Part shown: piece by piece, positions 20,319 through 29,491 of the stretch
How positions within the stretch are numbered: the stretch's first letter is position 1
Layout: every line of letters starts with the position of its first letter
The notes under the pieces: generated by a model
Seen by the model: the letters and a program-made list of their open reading frames with translations, nothing else
Database searches by the model: none
Told to the model about the DNA's origin: nothing
Made by a program: the position numbers and the translations under genes
Assembly (NCBI RefSeq): GCF_022919155.1
Contig: NZ_CP095045.1
Span: 2,232,001 to 2,296,000 of the forward strand
Reading direction: 5' to 3'
Origin: Leucobacter allii
GTDB taxonomy: Bacteria; Actinomycetota; Actinomycetes; Actinomycetales; Microbacteriaceae
Length of the DNA: 64,000 bases

Positions 20319-20350
20319 CCCGCGGCCGCCCCGGCCGGGGCGGCCGCGGG
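20319..20350 (-). terminator. Perfect 32 bp palindrome after rho
   Basis: Arms 20319-20334 and 20335-20350 are perfect complements with no spacer, so the RNA would form a stem of about 14 bp with a 4 nt turn. It begins 4 bp past the rho stop codon and is followed by no T tract. It may limit read-through from rho into prfA. Confidence 0.65.
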
Positions 20351-20354
20351 ACCG

Positions 20355-22559
20355 CTAGGACAGGCGGCCGGCGCGCTGGAACTCGGCCAGCAGAGCCGCG
20401 TTGGAGGCGGTCGCGCGGAGCCGCTCGACGAGCTTCTCCTCCGCATCGTCGCCCTGCAGCGCCGCACGGAGCCCGCCGAGCGCGACGGACTCCGCCTCGC
20501 CGAGCATCGCCGAGGCGCCGCGCGTGACGGAGCCGGAGACGCGCACCGCGGGGACCGCGCCGAGGGCGGTCTTCGCGAAGCGGATCTCGGAGTTGGCGAT
20601 CTCCCGCACCTCGCGCAGCAGCGCGCGGTCGGCGTCGAGGCCCGTGCCGCTGCGCACCGTGGCGAGCACGGTGAGCGAGCCGCCGTTCTCGACGTTGCGG
20701 GCGGCGGCGAGCAGGCGCTTGATGTGGCCGAGGGCGAACTCGTCGATCTCGTCGTGCGCCGGACGGCTCTGGCCGTGCTGCGCCTGGGTGTAGGCGCGGC
20801 CGAGGCGGTTCAGCGAATCCACGAGCACGACGACGTCGTGCCCGAGCTCGACGAGGCGCTTCGCGCGATCGATCGCGAGCTCGGCGATCGTCGCCTGATC
20901 CTCGGCGGGGCGGTCGAAGGTCGCGGCGACGACCTCGCCGGAGACCGTGCGCTGCAGCTGGGTCGCCTCCTCGGGCTGCGCGTCCGCGAGCACGAGCATG
21001 AGGTGCGCGTCGGGCTTCGCCGCCGTCACGGCCGCAGCGAGCTCCGCGACCACCTCGGTGCCCGAGACCCGCTTCGGCAGCACGAGGATGCCGCGCTGGC
21101 CGAGCCCGATCGGCGCGACCAGATCGATCGTGCGACCGATGAGGCGGTCCGCTCCGGTCTCGAACCGCAGCCGCTCCTGCGGGAAGACCGGGGTGAGCTC
21201 CGCCACGTCGGCGCGCTTCTCGTTCTCCTCGACCGGACGGCCGTTCACGGTGTCGATCTTCACGATCGCGTTGTACTTCTGACGGGCGTTGCCCTCGCCC
21301 TCGCGGGGCTGGCGGATCGCGCCGACCACGGCGTCGCCGCGGCGCAGACCGTACTTCTTGACCTGGCCGAGCGAGACGTAGACGTCGCTCGTGCCGGGCA
21401 GGTAGCCGCTCGTGCGCACGAAGGCGTAGTTGTCGAGCACGTCGAGGATGCCGGCGATGGGCAGCAGGACGTCGTCCTCCGTGATCTCCGGTTCGAGATC
21501 GTCGCCCTGGCCGCGGCGCTTGCGGTCGCGCTGGCGGGTGCGGCTCGAGCGGGCCGAGGCGTCGTCGGCGTTCTTGCCGCCGGTACCGGGGCCGGTGTTC
21601 CCGCCGCCGTTCCCGCCGTTCCCGCCGTTCCCGCCGTTACCGCCGCCGTTCCCGCCGTTCTTGTTGCGACCCTTGCCCTCGTCCCCGGAGGTCTCCGAGG
21701 AGGACTCGGAGTCGCCGTTCTCGGCGGCCTCGTTCTTCTGGCCGCGACGGTTGCGGCGGCCGCGCGCGGGCTTCTCGCCCTCGGCGCCGCGCTCGGAGGC
21801 GTCGCCGCCCGATTCGGACTGAGCCGCCGGAGCCGCGGTGCCGGCCGCGGGCTCCGAGGCGGCGGTCTGCGCCTCGGCGTCCGCCGTCTCGGGAGCGGAC
21901 TCGGCGGCCTGGGCGCGCCTGCCGCGGCCGCGCTTCGCGGGCGCTGCGGCCTCGGCGCTCTCCTCCGACGCGGCCGGCGCAGCCGCTCCGGCATCGGTGG
22001 CGGTATCGGCGGCGGCATCCGCTGCGGGAGCCTCGGCGGCGTTCGCGGCGTCCGCCGCGGGCTCGGCCTTCTTCCGGCTGCGGGTCGCACGCTTCTTCGG
22101 CGCGGCCTCTGCAGCGGTCTCGGCCGGCGCGGCGGCGGCCTCGGCCGGCGCTGCAGCGGTCTCGGCCGACTCCTCGGCGGCGGGAGCCGGCGCCGCATCC
22201 GCGGCATCCGCCGCGGGCTCGGCCTTCTTCCGACTGCGGGTCGCACGCTTCTTCGGCGCGGCCTCCACCGGCGCGTCGTCGCTCGCGGACGCCGCGGCGG
22301 CCGGAGCTTCCGCAGCGGCCGAAACGACGGCGGCCGGAGCGTCTGCCGCGGGCGCGGCGGGCGCCTCAACCGCCGCAGGCTCGGCGGCGGGAGCCGCGGC
22401 AGCCGCCGTCTCGGCGGCGGGCGCGGCCGGCTCGGCGGCCGGGGCGACCGCGCCGGCGGCCGCGCTCACGCGGCGCGAGGCGCGCCGGCGCGTCGGCGCC
22501 GCCGGCTCCGCGTTCTCCGCGGCGGGGGTGTTCTGGGGGTCTTCGACGTTGGATTCCAC
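20355..22559 (-). CDS. rho: Transcription termination factor Rho with long low-complexity N-terminus
   Basis: A 734-residue RNA-dependent ATPase that terminates transcription. The GTG at 22559 with AAAGGAAG upstream is the best start. Residues 1 to about 330 are low complexity: Ala/Pro/Glu-rich, two copies of [18 protein letters not shown], then Arg/Gly- and Asn/Gly-rich stretches (NGGNGG repeats). The conserved part begins near [20 protein letters not shown] (RNA-binding OB fold) and continues through the ATPase core. I do not see the N-terminal LRKxELVxxI helix motif (Rho_N) found in many relatives. Actinobacterial Rho proteins commonly carry such disordered insertions. Confidence 0.95.
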   Translation of the reverse strand: MESNVEDPQNTPAAENAEPAAPTRRRASRRVSAAAGAVAPAAEPAAPAAETAAAAAPAAEPAAVEAPAAPAADAPAAVVSAAAEAPAAAASASDDAPVEAAPKKRATRSRKKAEPAADAADAAPAPAAEESAETAAAPAEAAAAPAETAAEAAPKKRATRSRKKAEPAADAANAAEAPAADAAADTATDAGAAAPAASEESAEAAAPAKRGRGRRAQAAESAPETADAEAQTAASEPAAGTAAPAAQSESGGDASERGAEGEKPARGRRNRRGQKNEAAENGDSESSSETSGDEGKGRNKNGGNGGGNGGNGGNGGNGGGNTGPGTGGKNADDASARSSRTRQRDRKRRGQGDDLEPEITEDDVLLPIAGILDVLDNYAFVRTSGYLPGTSDVYVSLGQVKKYGLRRGDAVVGAIRQPREGEGNARQKYNAIVKIDTVNGRPVEENEKRADVAELTPVFPQERLRFETGADRLIGRTIDLVAPIGLGQRGILVLPKRVSGTEVVAELAAAVTAAKPDAHLMLVLADAQPEEATQLQRTVSGEVVAATFDRPAEDQATIAELAIDRAKRLVELGHDVVVLVDSLNRLGRAYTQAQHGQSRPAHDEIDEFALGHIKRLLAAARNVENGGSLTVLATVRSGTGLDADRALLREVREIANSEIRFAKTALGAVPAVRVSGSVTRGASAMLGEAESVALGGLRAALQGDDAEEKLVERLRATASNAALLAEFQRAGRLS

Positions 22560-22755
22560 GTTCTTCCTTTCGGAACGCCGTCGGAACAGCGCGCGCATAC
22601 GGCCTCGCTCTCCCGCGGTTGTGCACTGATGTGCGTTCGGGATCATCGGGCGGACTCGCCGCGATGAGGGAAACGATCCGAGCCCGATGCGGGCGGCGAA
22701 GCAGCGTTCGCGCGCCGACCGCCTCGGAGCCGCCTCCGGTGGCACCGCGATGGGG

Positions 22756-23709
22756 CTACGCTGAGGCGCGCGGAGATTCCGCGGGGATCGCCTCCACTGT
22801 AGCACCCTTCGTGTCGACGGCGAGGATCAGCACGCGCCACTCCGGGTGCCGCTCGGCGACGAGGTCGGCGGCCGCGAGGCGCTCGGCGGGTCCGTTCGCG
22901 AGCACGAGGATCGACGGACCCGCGCCCGAGACCACGGCGGGGTGCCCCGCTGCGCGCAGCTCGCCGATGAGATCCCGTGTGGCCGGCATGGCATCGCCGC
23001 GGTAGTCCTGGTGCAGCCGGTCCTCGGTCGCCTCCAGCAGCAGCTCGGGGCTCTGGGTGAGGGCTGCGACGAGCAGGGCCGAGCGGGACACGTTGAAGAC
23101 CGCGTCCTCGTGCGGCACCTGCTTCGGCTGCAGGCTGCGCGCGAGCTCCGTGGACATCGTGAAGCCGGGCACGAGCACGAGCGGCGCCACGCCGCGGTGC
23201 ACGATGAGCTTCTTGAACCGCGGCCCCTGCCCCGTCGTCCAGGCGATCGTGAGTCCGCCGAAGAGGGCGGGGGCGACGTTGTCCGGGTGCCCCTCGAGCT
23301 CCGTCGCGAAGGCGAGGAGCTGCTCGTCGGAGAGGACGAGGGGCGCCTCGGGATCGCTCTCGAGGAGTCCGGCGGCGATCATCACGCCCGCGACGATCGC
23401 GGAGCCGGAGGATCCCATCCCGCGTCCGTGCGGGATCCGGTTGTGCGCGGCGAGCTCGAGGCCGGGCATCTCCCGGCCGAGCTGCTCGTAGACGTGAGCG
23501 GCGGAGCGCACGACGAGGTTCGTCTCGTCCGTCGGCACCTCCCCTTCCCCGACGCCGGTGACGGCGACCGCGGCGCCCGGCGCGGAGCGCGTCGTCGCGA
23601 CGAGCTCGTCCCCGTGCGCGAGCGCGATCCCGAGCGTGTCGAAGCCTGGGCCGAGGTTCGCGCTCGTCGCCGGCACTCGGACGCGCACGCTCCGCGGCGC
23701 GCCGTTCAC
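22756..23709 (-). CDS. thrB: Homoserine kinase
   Basis: A 317-residue GHMP kinase that phosphorylates L-homoserine for threonine synthesis. The ATP-binding loop is PHGRGMGSSGSAIVAG near residue 95, preceded by VPATSANLGPGFDTLG, and the C-terminal motif is HPAVVSGAGPSILVLA. The GTG start overlaps the hom stop codon (GTGA), so the pair is translationally coupled. No thrC lies in the window. Confidence 0.96.
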   Translation of the reverse strand: MNGAPRSVRVRVPATSANLGPGFDTLGIALAHGDELVATTRSAPGAAVAVTGVGEGEVPTDETNLVVRSAAHVYEQLGREMPGLELAAHNRIPHGRGMGSSGSAIVAGVMIAAGLLESDPEAPLVLSDEQLLAFATELEGHPDNVAPALFGGLTIAWTTGQGPRFKKLIVHRGVAPLVLVPGFTMSTELARSLQPKQVPHEDAVFNVSRSALLVAALTQSPELLLEATEDRLHQDYRGDAMPATRDLIGELRAAGHPAVVSGAGPSILVLANGPAERLAAADLVAERHPEWRVLILAVDTKGATVEAIPAESPRASA

Positions 23710-25028
23710 GCGTTGCCCTCCAGTCGCAGCACGCTCGTGACGGCGTGCACCGCATCCGCCGAGCGCAGGGCGTCGACCGTGGCGGCCAGGTCCGCCTCGC
23801 GCGCCTGGTGCGTGCCGATGACGAGCGTCGCGCGGCCGTCGCGCTCCCCGCCGTGGGACTCGAGAACCGTCTGCTCGACGCTCGCGGCCGAGACGCCGTG
23901 CTCGGCGAGGATGCCGGCGATGGCGGCGAGCACGCCGGGCTGGTCGCGGACCTCGAGCATGATCTGGTAGGCCGTGGTCACCTCGCCGACGGGCAGCACC
24001 GGGAGCTCCGCGTGCAGGGATCCCGGGATGCCCGGGCCCCCCGCGATGTGGCGACGGGCCGCGGAGACGAGGTCCCCGAGCACGGCGGAGGCCGTCTCCG
24101 AGCCGCCGGCGCCCGCGCCGTAGAACATGAGCTCGCCCGCGGCCTCCGCCTCGACGAACACCGCGTTCTTGCCCTCGTGGACGGCGGCGAGGGGATGGTC
24201 GCGGCGGATGAGCGCCGGGTAGACGCGGGCCGACACGCCCTCGACGCCGTCGGACGAGGTGATGCGCTCGGCGATCGCGAGGAGCTTGATGACGAAACCG
24301 GCGCTCCGCGCGGCCTCGATCTGCTCGGCCGTGATCGCGGTGATGCCCTCCCGGTGCACCGTCTCGACCGGCACCTCGGTGTGGAACGCGATGCTCGCGA
24401 GAATGGTCGCCTTCTGCGCGGCGTCGTAGCCCTCCACGTCGAGCGTCGGATCCGCTTCGAGGAAGCCGAGCTCGCTCGCGACGCGCGCCGCGTCCTCCGC
24501 GGAGTCGCCGAAGCGGTCCATGCGGTCGAGGATGTAGTTCGTCGAGCCGTTGACGATCCCGAGCACGCGGGTGATCTGGTCGCCCGCGAGGCTCTCCCGC
24601 AGCGGACGGAGGATCGGGATCGCGGCGGCCACGGCGGCCTCGTAGGAGAGCTGCGCGCCGACCTGCTCGGCCGCGTCGGCGAGCTCGGGACCGTGCGCGG
24701 CGATGAGCGCCTTGTTCGCGGTGACGACGTCGGCGCCGCCCTCGAGCGCCTTCAGGATGAGGCTCTTCGCCGGTTCGATGCCGCCCATGAGCTCGATGAC
24801 GATGTCGGCCCCCTGCACGAGGCGCTCCGCATCGGTGGTGAACAGCTCGCGCGGCAGCTCCACGTCGCGCTTCGCATCGACGTCGCGCACCGCGATGCCG
24901 GCGAGGGTCAGCCTCGCGCCGATGCGCGCGGCGAGCTCGTCGCCGTGCTCGAGGATCAGTCTCGCCGTCTGCGCGCCGACCGAGCCGCAGCCCAGCAGCG
25001 CCACGCGGAGATCGCGGTATCCGTTCAC
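23706..25028 (-). CDS. hom: Homoserine dehydrogenase with ACT domain
   Basis: A 440-residue NAD(P)-dependent enzyme that reduces aspartate semialdehyde to homoserine. The Rossmann motif LLGCGSVGAQTARL is at the start, then catalytic-domain segments VTANKALIAAHGPEL, LGIVNGSTNYILDRM and EGYDAAQKATILASI. Residues from about 355 form an ACT domain (VRDQPGVLAAIAGILAEHGVS), which mediates threonine feedback in relatives. The GTG start at 25028 overlaps the lysA stop (GTGA). A much longer open frame upstream is out of register with real coding. Confidence 0.96.
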   Translation of the reverse strand: MNGYRDLRVALLGCGSVGAQTARLILEHGDELAARIGARLTLAGIAVRDVDAKRDVELPRELFTTDAERLVQGADIVIELMGGIEPAKSLILKALEGGADVVTANKALIAAHGPELADAAEQVGAQLSYEAAVAAAIPILRPLRESLAGDQITRVLGIVNGSTNYILDRMDRFGDSAEDAARVASELGFLEADPTLDVEGYDAAQKATILASIAFHTEVPVETVHREGITAITAEQIEAARSAGFVIKLLAIAERITSSDGVEGVSARVYPALIRRDHPLAAVHEGKNAVFVEAEAAGELMFYGAGAGGSETASAVLGDLVSAARRHIAGGPGIPGSLHAELPVLPVGEVTTAYQIMLEVRDQPGVLAAIAGILAEHGVSAASVEQTVLESHGGERDGRATLVIGTHQAREADLAATVDALRSADAVHAVTSVLRLEGNA

Positions 25029-26500
25029 TTGCCTGCTCCGTTCCCGAGGTCGCCCTCGTGGGGGGAAGGGACGACGCTCTGCGCGAGCAGTTCGTCCTCG
25101 GTCTGTCCGCGCACGATGAGGCGCGAGGCTCCGTCCCGCACGGCGATCACCGGCGGGCGCGGCACGTAGTTGTAGGTGCTGGAGAGCGACCAGCAGTAGG
25201 CGCCCGTGGCCGCGACGGCGAGCGTGTCCCCGGGGCGGACGTCGCCGGGCAGCACCTCGCGCGGCACGACGATGTCCCCCGATTCGCAGTGCTTGCCGAC
25301 GACGCGCACGAGCGCGGGATCGGCGTCGCTCAGCCGGTTCGCGAGCCGGGCGGTGTAGTCGGCGCCGTAGAGCGCGGGCCGCGGGTTGTCGCTCATCCCG
25401 CCGTCCACGCTGACGTAGCGGCGCTCGGCGTAGCCGAGGTCGGCCGGATCGGCCGCGGCGTCGGATCCCGTCAGCTGCACGGTCTTCGTGGTACCGACGG
25501 TGTAGAGCGTGACGCCCGCCTGGCCGATGACCGAGCGCCCGGGCTCGAAGGCGAGCGCGGGCACGGCGACCCCGGCCTCGGCGGCGGTCTCCGCGACGAT
25601 GTCGGCGAGCTCCCGCGCGATGTCGGCGATGTCGGGGACCGCGTCCGCCTGGGCGCTCGTGTAGGCGATGCCGAAGCCGCCGCCGAGGTTCAGCTCGGGG
25701 ATGGGGCGCCCGGCGAGGCGCTGCAGCTCCGGGTAGGCGCCGAGCAGGCGCCGTGCGGACTCGCGGAAGCCGTCGGTCGCGAAGATCTGCGAGCCGATGT
25801 GGCAGTGGAGGCCGACGAAGTCGAGGCTGTCGTGGGCGAGGATCGCGGCTACGAGCCGGGGCGCATCGGCGAGCGGCTGGCCGAACTTCTGGTCCTCGTG
25901 GGAGGTGGCGAGATAGTCGTGAGTCGACGCGTGCACGCCGCTGTTCACGCGCAGGCGGACCCGCTGCACGCGGCCCGCCCGCGCCGCGGCGGCGGCGACC
26001 CGCTCCGTCTCGATCTCGCTGTCGATGATGATGGTGCCGACGCCCGCCTCGACGGCCCGCGCGATCTCGCGTTCCGACTTGTTGTTGCCGTGGAAGCCGA
26101 TGCGGGCGGGGTCCGCTCCGGCGGCGAGCGCGACCGCGAGCTCTCCCCCGCTCGCGACGTCGATCGCGAGGCCCTCCTCTGCCATCCAGCGCGCGACCTC
26201 GACGCACAGGAAGGCCTTGCCGGCGTAGTACACCGTGGCCGTCGTCCCGATCCGCTCGGCCTCGGCCTGCAGCGCGGTGCGGATCCGGGACGCGCGCGAG
26301 CGCGCGGCCGCCTCGTCGATCACGTACAGCGGGGAGCCGTGTCGCTCGACGAGCTCCGTCGCACGGATCCCCGCGAGCTCGAGCTGCCCGCAGTCGCTGC
26401 CCCGACGGGCGCTCGGCGGGAACACCCGTGCGTCGATCGCGTTCGGGTCTGCGGGCGCGTGGGGCGCGGTGCTCGGCTGCGTCATGGTCGGTGCGGTCAT
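25025..26500 (-). CDS. lysA: Diaminopimelate decarboxylase
   Basis: A 491-residue fold-III PLP enzyme that decarboxylates meso-diaminopimelate to L-lysine. The PLP lysine is in YYAGKAFLCVEVARW, the glycine loop is LNLGGGFGIAYT, and the substrate-site ESGD is in GKHCESGDIVV. It is the first gene of a lysA-hom-thrB unit held by 4 bp overlaps. The start is either of two ATGs 15 bp apart (26500 or 26485); neither has a well-spaced ribosome site. Confidence 0.95.
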   Translation of the reverse strand: MTAPTMTQPSTAPHAPADPNAIDARVFPPSARRGSDCGQLELAGIRATELVERHGSPLYVIDEAAARSRASRIRTALQAEAERIGTTATVYYAGKAFLCVEVARWMAEEGLAIDVASGGELAVALAAGADPARIGFHGNNKSEREIARAVEAGVGTIIIDSEIETERVAAAAARAGRVQRVRLRVNSGVHASTHDYLATSHEDQKFGQPLADAPRLVAAILAHDSLDFVGLHCHIGSQIFATDGFRESARRLLGAYPELQRLAGRPIPELNLGGGFGIAYTSAQADAVPDIADIARELADIVAETAAEAGVAVPALAFEPGRSVIGQAGVTLYTVGTTKTVQLTGSDAAADPADLGYAERRYVSVDGGMSDNPRPALYGADYTARLANRLSDADPALVRVVGKHCESGDIVVPREVLPGDVRPGDTLAVAATGAYCWSLSSTYNYVPRPPVIAVRDGASRLIVRGQTEDELLAQSVVPSPHEGDLGNGAGK

Positions 26501-26680
26501 CCTCGGGGAGATCGGTCGGGATCGGTCCGTGCGCGCCTGCTGCGCCGACGCTCGCGGGGTCGCAGCGCGCGACCGGTGGCGAGCGGACCCGGATTGGCCC
26601 CTGAAGCCGTGCGAACCGAGCGCCGGGGCTCTGAACGGACCCGTCCAGCTTAGCGAATCCCCGGCGGCTTCCGGGCATGC

Positions 26681-26735
26681 GCGCGGGGGCCGCGCTCGCG
26701 CGCCCGATCGGACGGCGCGGCCGCGGCCCCCGCGC
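26681..26735 (-). terminator. Hairpin after the amino acid permease
   Basis: Perfect 14 nt arms 26681-26694 and 26722-26735 around a 27 nt loop, 23 bp past the permease stop codon. The rest of 26501-26758 holds no gene and includes the likely promoter side of lysA. Confidence 0.55.
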
Positions 26736-26758
26736 GGGGCGGACCCGAGGCGATCCGC

Positions 26759-28195
26759 CTAGCCCACGCCCTCCAGCATGTCGGTCTCGGTGTTGCCGAT
26801 GCGCTGCTTCACCGAGGGATCGCGCTTCGTGACGAAGACGAACCAGGCGAGCGCGACGATCATGGTGAGGAGGAAGAGGTACGGGATGAGGTTCAGCGGG
26901 AACGCGGGCACGGGCCACACGTTCGCGAAGAACACGTACGCCATCGCGACGACGGCGAGCGTCGCGCAGAGGGTCACGAGCCCGGACTTCATCCGCTCCC
27001 GGCGCACGTAGACGACGCAGGCGATGGCGACGAGCGCGTAGGCGACCATGTAGCCGTAGGTGCCGTAGGTGTCGACCCAGACGACGATGTCCATCGGGTG
27101 GGTGCCGCCGATGAGGAGGACGATGTCGAGCAGGATCGCGGCGGGGCCGGCGATGAGGAGCACCCGGTGCGGGGTGAGGTGGCTCTCGTGGGTGCGGCCG
27201 AAGCTCTCGGCCACGACGCCCTCCTTGCCCATCACGTAGATGATGCGGCCCACGACGTTCAGCGGGGCGACCACCACGGCGAAGAAGGAGGCCGCGACGC
27301 CGAAGGTGAGCACGGGGGCGAACCAGAGCGGCATGCCGATCTTCTCGGAGATGGCCTGCAGCGGGCTCGCGACGGTCGCGAGGTCGTCGCCGAGCACGGC
27401 GATCTGGGTGTAGGCGGCGAAGAGGTAGAGCACGCCGACCACGGCGGCGCTCCACATGATCGCCCGCGGGATCGCCGTGTAGGGGTTCTTCGCCTCCCGC
27501 CCGAGCGCGTCGGCCGAGGAGAATCCGACGAAGCCGAGGATGCCGAGCACCATGCCCGTGGCGACGCCCTGCACGGGCACGCCCGCGAGGGAGAACTGCG
27601 ACGGGTCCCAGGCATCCGGTCCGAGCGCGACGAGCGCGAGGACGAGGAGGATCAGGATGATGGCGACGGAGACGAGCTCCAGCACGAGGGAGACGCGGGC
27701 CGAGACGCGGATGCCGCGGATGGTGAAGAAGGTCGCGAGGCCGCCGATGACGATCGCGAGGAGCACCTGCGCGAGGACCCCGCCCGCCGGAATGCCGAAG
27801 AGGCCGAGGAAGTCGCTCATGTAGGAGACGGCGCCGCCGAGCGATCCGGCGGCGATGCCCCAGCAGCCCGCGACGAGCGCGATGCCCGCGATGTACGCGC
27901 CCGTCGGGCCGAGACCCTTGGCGACGTAGGTGTAGAGGGATCCTGCGGATGCGTGCTTGCGCGCGAAGACGGCGACGCAGTAGCCGACGCAGAGGATGAC
28001 GACGATGGCGAGCGCGAACGACAGCAGCGTGCCGTTGCCCGCGCCCATGAAAATGCTCGCCGCGGTGAACGCGATGACCGCGCTCGGGGCGATGTTGGCG
28101 ATGGCCTGGGCTGCGAGCTCGGGCCCGGACATCACGCCGCGGCGCAGGCCGGCGTCGGCCGGCGCGCCCTGGGGCGTCTGGGTGGTGGTGGACAT
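26759..28195 (-). CDS. APC superfamily amino acid/amine permease
   Basis: A 478-residue permease with about twelve membrane helices and the APC core: GPELAAQAIANIAPSAVIAF in helix 1 and a G-rich helix 6 (GILGFVGFSSADALGREAKNP, shown in part). It imports an amino acid or amine with protons; the substrate is unknown. It lies 34 bp after the alcohol dehydrogenase gene on the same strand and opposite a PucR-type regulator, so the two probably form one catabolic unit. Confidence 0.88.
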   Translation of the reverse strand: MSTTTQTPQGAPADAGLRRGVMSGPELAAQAIANIAPSAVIAFTAASIFMGAGNGTLLSFALAIVVILCVGYCVAVFARKHASAGSLYTYVAKGLGPTGAYIAGIALVAGCWGIAAGSLGGAVSYMSDFLGLFGIPAGGVLAQVLLAIVIGGLATFFTIRGIRVSARVSLVLELVSVAIILILLVLALVALGPDAWDPSQFSLAGVPVQGVATGMVLGILGFVGFSSADALGREAKNPYTAIPRAIMWSAAVVGVLYLFAAYTQIAVLGDDLATVASPLQAISEKIGMPLWFAPVLTFGVAASFFAVVVAPLNVVGRIIYVMGKEGVVAESFGRTHESHLTPHRVLLIAGPAAILLDIVLLIGGTHPMDIVVWVDTYGTYGYMVAYALVAIACVVYVRRERMKSGLVTLCATLAVVAMAYVFFANVWPVPAFPLNLIPYLFLLTMIVALAWFVFVTKRDPSVKQRIGNTETDMLEGVG

Positions 28196-28229
28196 GCGGT
28201 TGACTTCTCTTCCTCGAGGGTGGTGCGGG

Positions 28230-29333
28230 TCAGGGGATCAGCAGCGTGCGCAGCACGCCGCCGGCTTCCAGGTCGTCGAGCGCCTCGGCGGCCTCGGCGA
28301 GCGGGCGCCGCCCGGAGATGAGCGGATCGAGCTTGAGCTGGCCGTCCATGTAGCGGTCGACGAGCGCGGGGATGTCGATGGAGGCGCGCACCGAGCCGTA
28401 GTTGGAGCCGAGGATGCGCTGGTCGGCCTCGGCGAGCACGAGGGGCTCGAAGGAGGCCTTCGCGCCCGTGGGCGGCAGTCCGACGATGACGGCGGCGCCG
28501 CCGAGACCGAGCATGCGGATCGCCTGCTCCGTGGTCGAGGTGCGCCCGATCGCGTCGAACGCGTAGTCGACGCCGTCCGGGAGGAGTTCGAGCAGCTGCT
28601 CGACGGCGTCGCGCTCGGAGGCGTCGATGCGGTCGGTGGCGCCGAACTGGAGCGCCATCGCGGTCTTCTCGGGGACGACGTCGACGGCGATGATGCGCTC
28701 GGCGCCGGCGAGCTTCGCGCCCTGCACGACGTTGAGCCCGACGCCGCCGCAGCCGATGACGGCGACCGTCGCCCCGGGCTCGACGGCGGCCGTGTTGAGG
28801 ACGGCGCCGACCCCCGTGGCGACGGCGCAGCCGACGACGGCGATGACGTCGAGCGGCGCGTCGTCGCGCACCTTGATGGCGCCGGAGACGGGGACGACGA
28901 CCTCCTCGGCGAAGGAGGAGACGCTGAGGTAGTGGTGGAGCGCCTCGCCGCTGCCGGCGGCGCTGAGGCGGGAGGTGCCGTCGAAGAGGGAGCCGTGCGT
29001 GTTGTTGACGTCGACGACCTTCTGGCAACGGGCCTCGTGGCCCTGCAGGCAGTACCGGCACTCGCCGCACGGCGGCACCCAGCTGAGCACCACGTGATCG
29101 CCGACCGCGAGGGAGGTGACGCCCTCGCCGAGCTCGACGACGACGCCGGATCCCTCATGGCCCATGACCATGGGCGCCGGGGCGTCCCACTCGCCGCGCT
29201 TCACGTGCAGATCGGAGTGGCACACGCCCGCCGCGGCGATCTTCACCCGGACCTCCCCGGCCTTCGGCGCGGCGAGGGCGACTTCGGCCACCTCGACGCG
29301 GGTCTCGGGATCTCGGAACACGACAGCCTGCAT
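28230..29333 (-). CDS. Zinc-dependent alcohol dehydrogenase
   Basis: A 367-residue medium-chain dehydrogenase. Catalytic zinc ligands are in GVCHSDLHV and MGHEGSG, the structural zinc lobe is CGECRYCLQGHEARC, and the Rossmann loop is VIGCGGVGLNVVQGAKLAG. It oxidises an alcohol or formaldehyde-type adduct with NAD+ or another nicotinamide cofactor; the class III-like architecture does not fix the substrate. It is the first gene of the minus unit and divergent from the PucR regulator, with 158 bp between. Confidence 0.92.
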   Translation of the reverse strand: MQAVVFRDPETRVEVAEVALAAPKAGEVRVKIAAAGVCHSDLHVKRGEWDAPAPMVMGHEGSGVVVELGEGVTSLAVGDHVVLSWVPPCGECRYCLQGHEARCQKVVDVNNTHGSLFDGTSRLSAAGSGEALHHYLSVSSFAEEVVVPVSGAIKVRDDAPLDVIAVVGCAVATGVGAVLNTAAVEPGATVAVIGCGGVGLNVVQGAKLAGAERIIAVDVVPEKTAMALQFGATDRIDASERDAVEQLLELLPDGVDYAFDAIGRTSTTEQAIRMLGLGGAAVIVGLPPTGAKASFEPLVLAEADQRILGSNYGSVRASIDIPALVDRYMDGQLKLDPLISGRRPLAEAAEALDDLEAGGVLRTLLIP

Positions 29334-29478
29334 GCTGCTCTCCTTCGCTCGTTCGCGTCGCCGGAACCTCGGCGATCGCGAGGGCGACCGCAGTGGCGAC
29401 CCTCGGAATGCTACGGAGCCGAACGCGCGCTGTCACTGCACCACCTGGCGAACTTCGATTCGGGGATTCATCATTCGG

Positions 29479-29484
29479 TACACT
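29479..29484 (+). promoter_or_regulatory. -10-like TACACT, leaderless PucR-type gene
   Basis: TACACT ends 7 nt before the ATG at 29492. The region 29334-29491 is the divergent control region for the dehydrogenase and regulator genes; I found no clear operator in it. Confidence 0.5.
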
Positions 29485-29491
29485 GGACGCC

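Noticed and set aside
20316..22667. 783-residue open frame on the plus strand
   Set aside because: Antisense to rho. The Gly/Ala-rich product is the complement of Rho's low-complexity tail.
23706..27455. Single frame joining hom to upstream DNA as a 1249-residue fusion
   Set aside because: Only the hom part is protein-like. Upstream it runs through lysA in the wrong frame, and hom has its own GTG overlapping the lysA stop.
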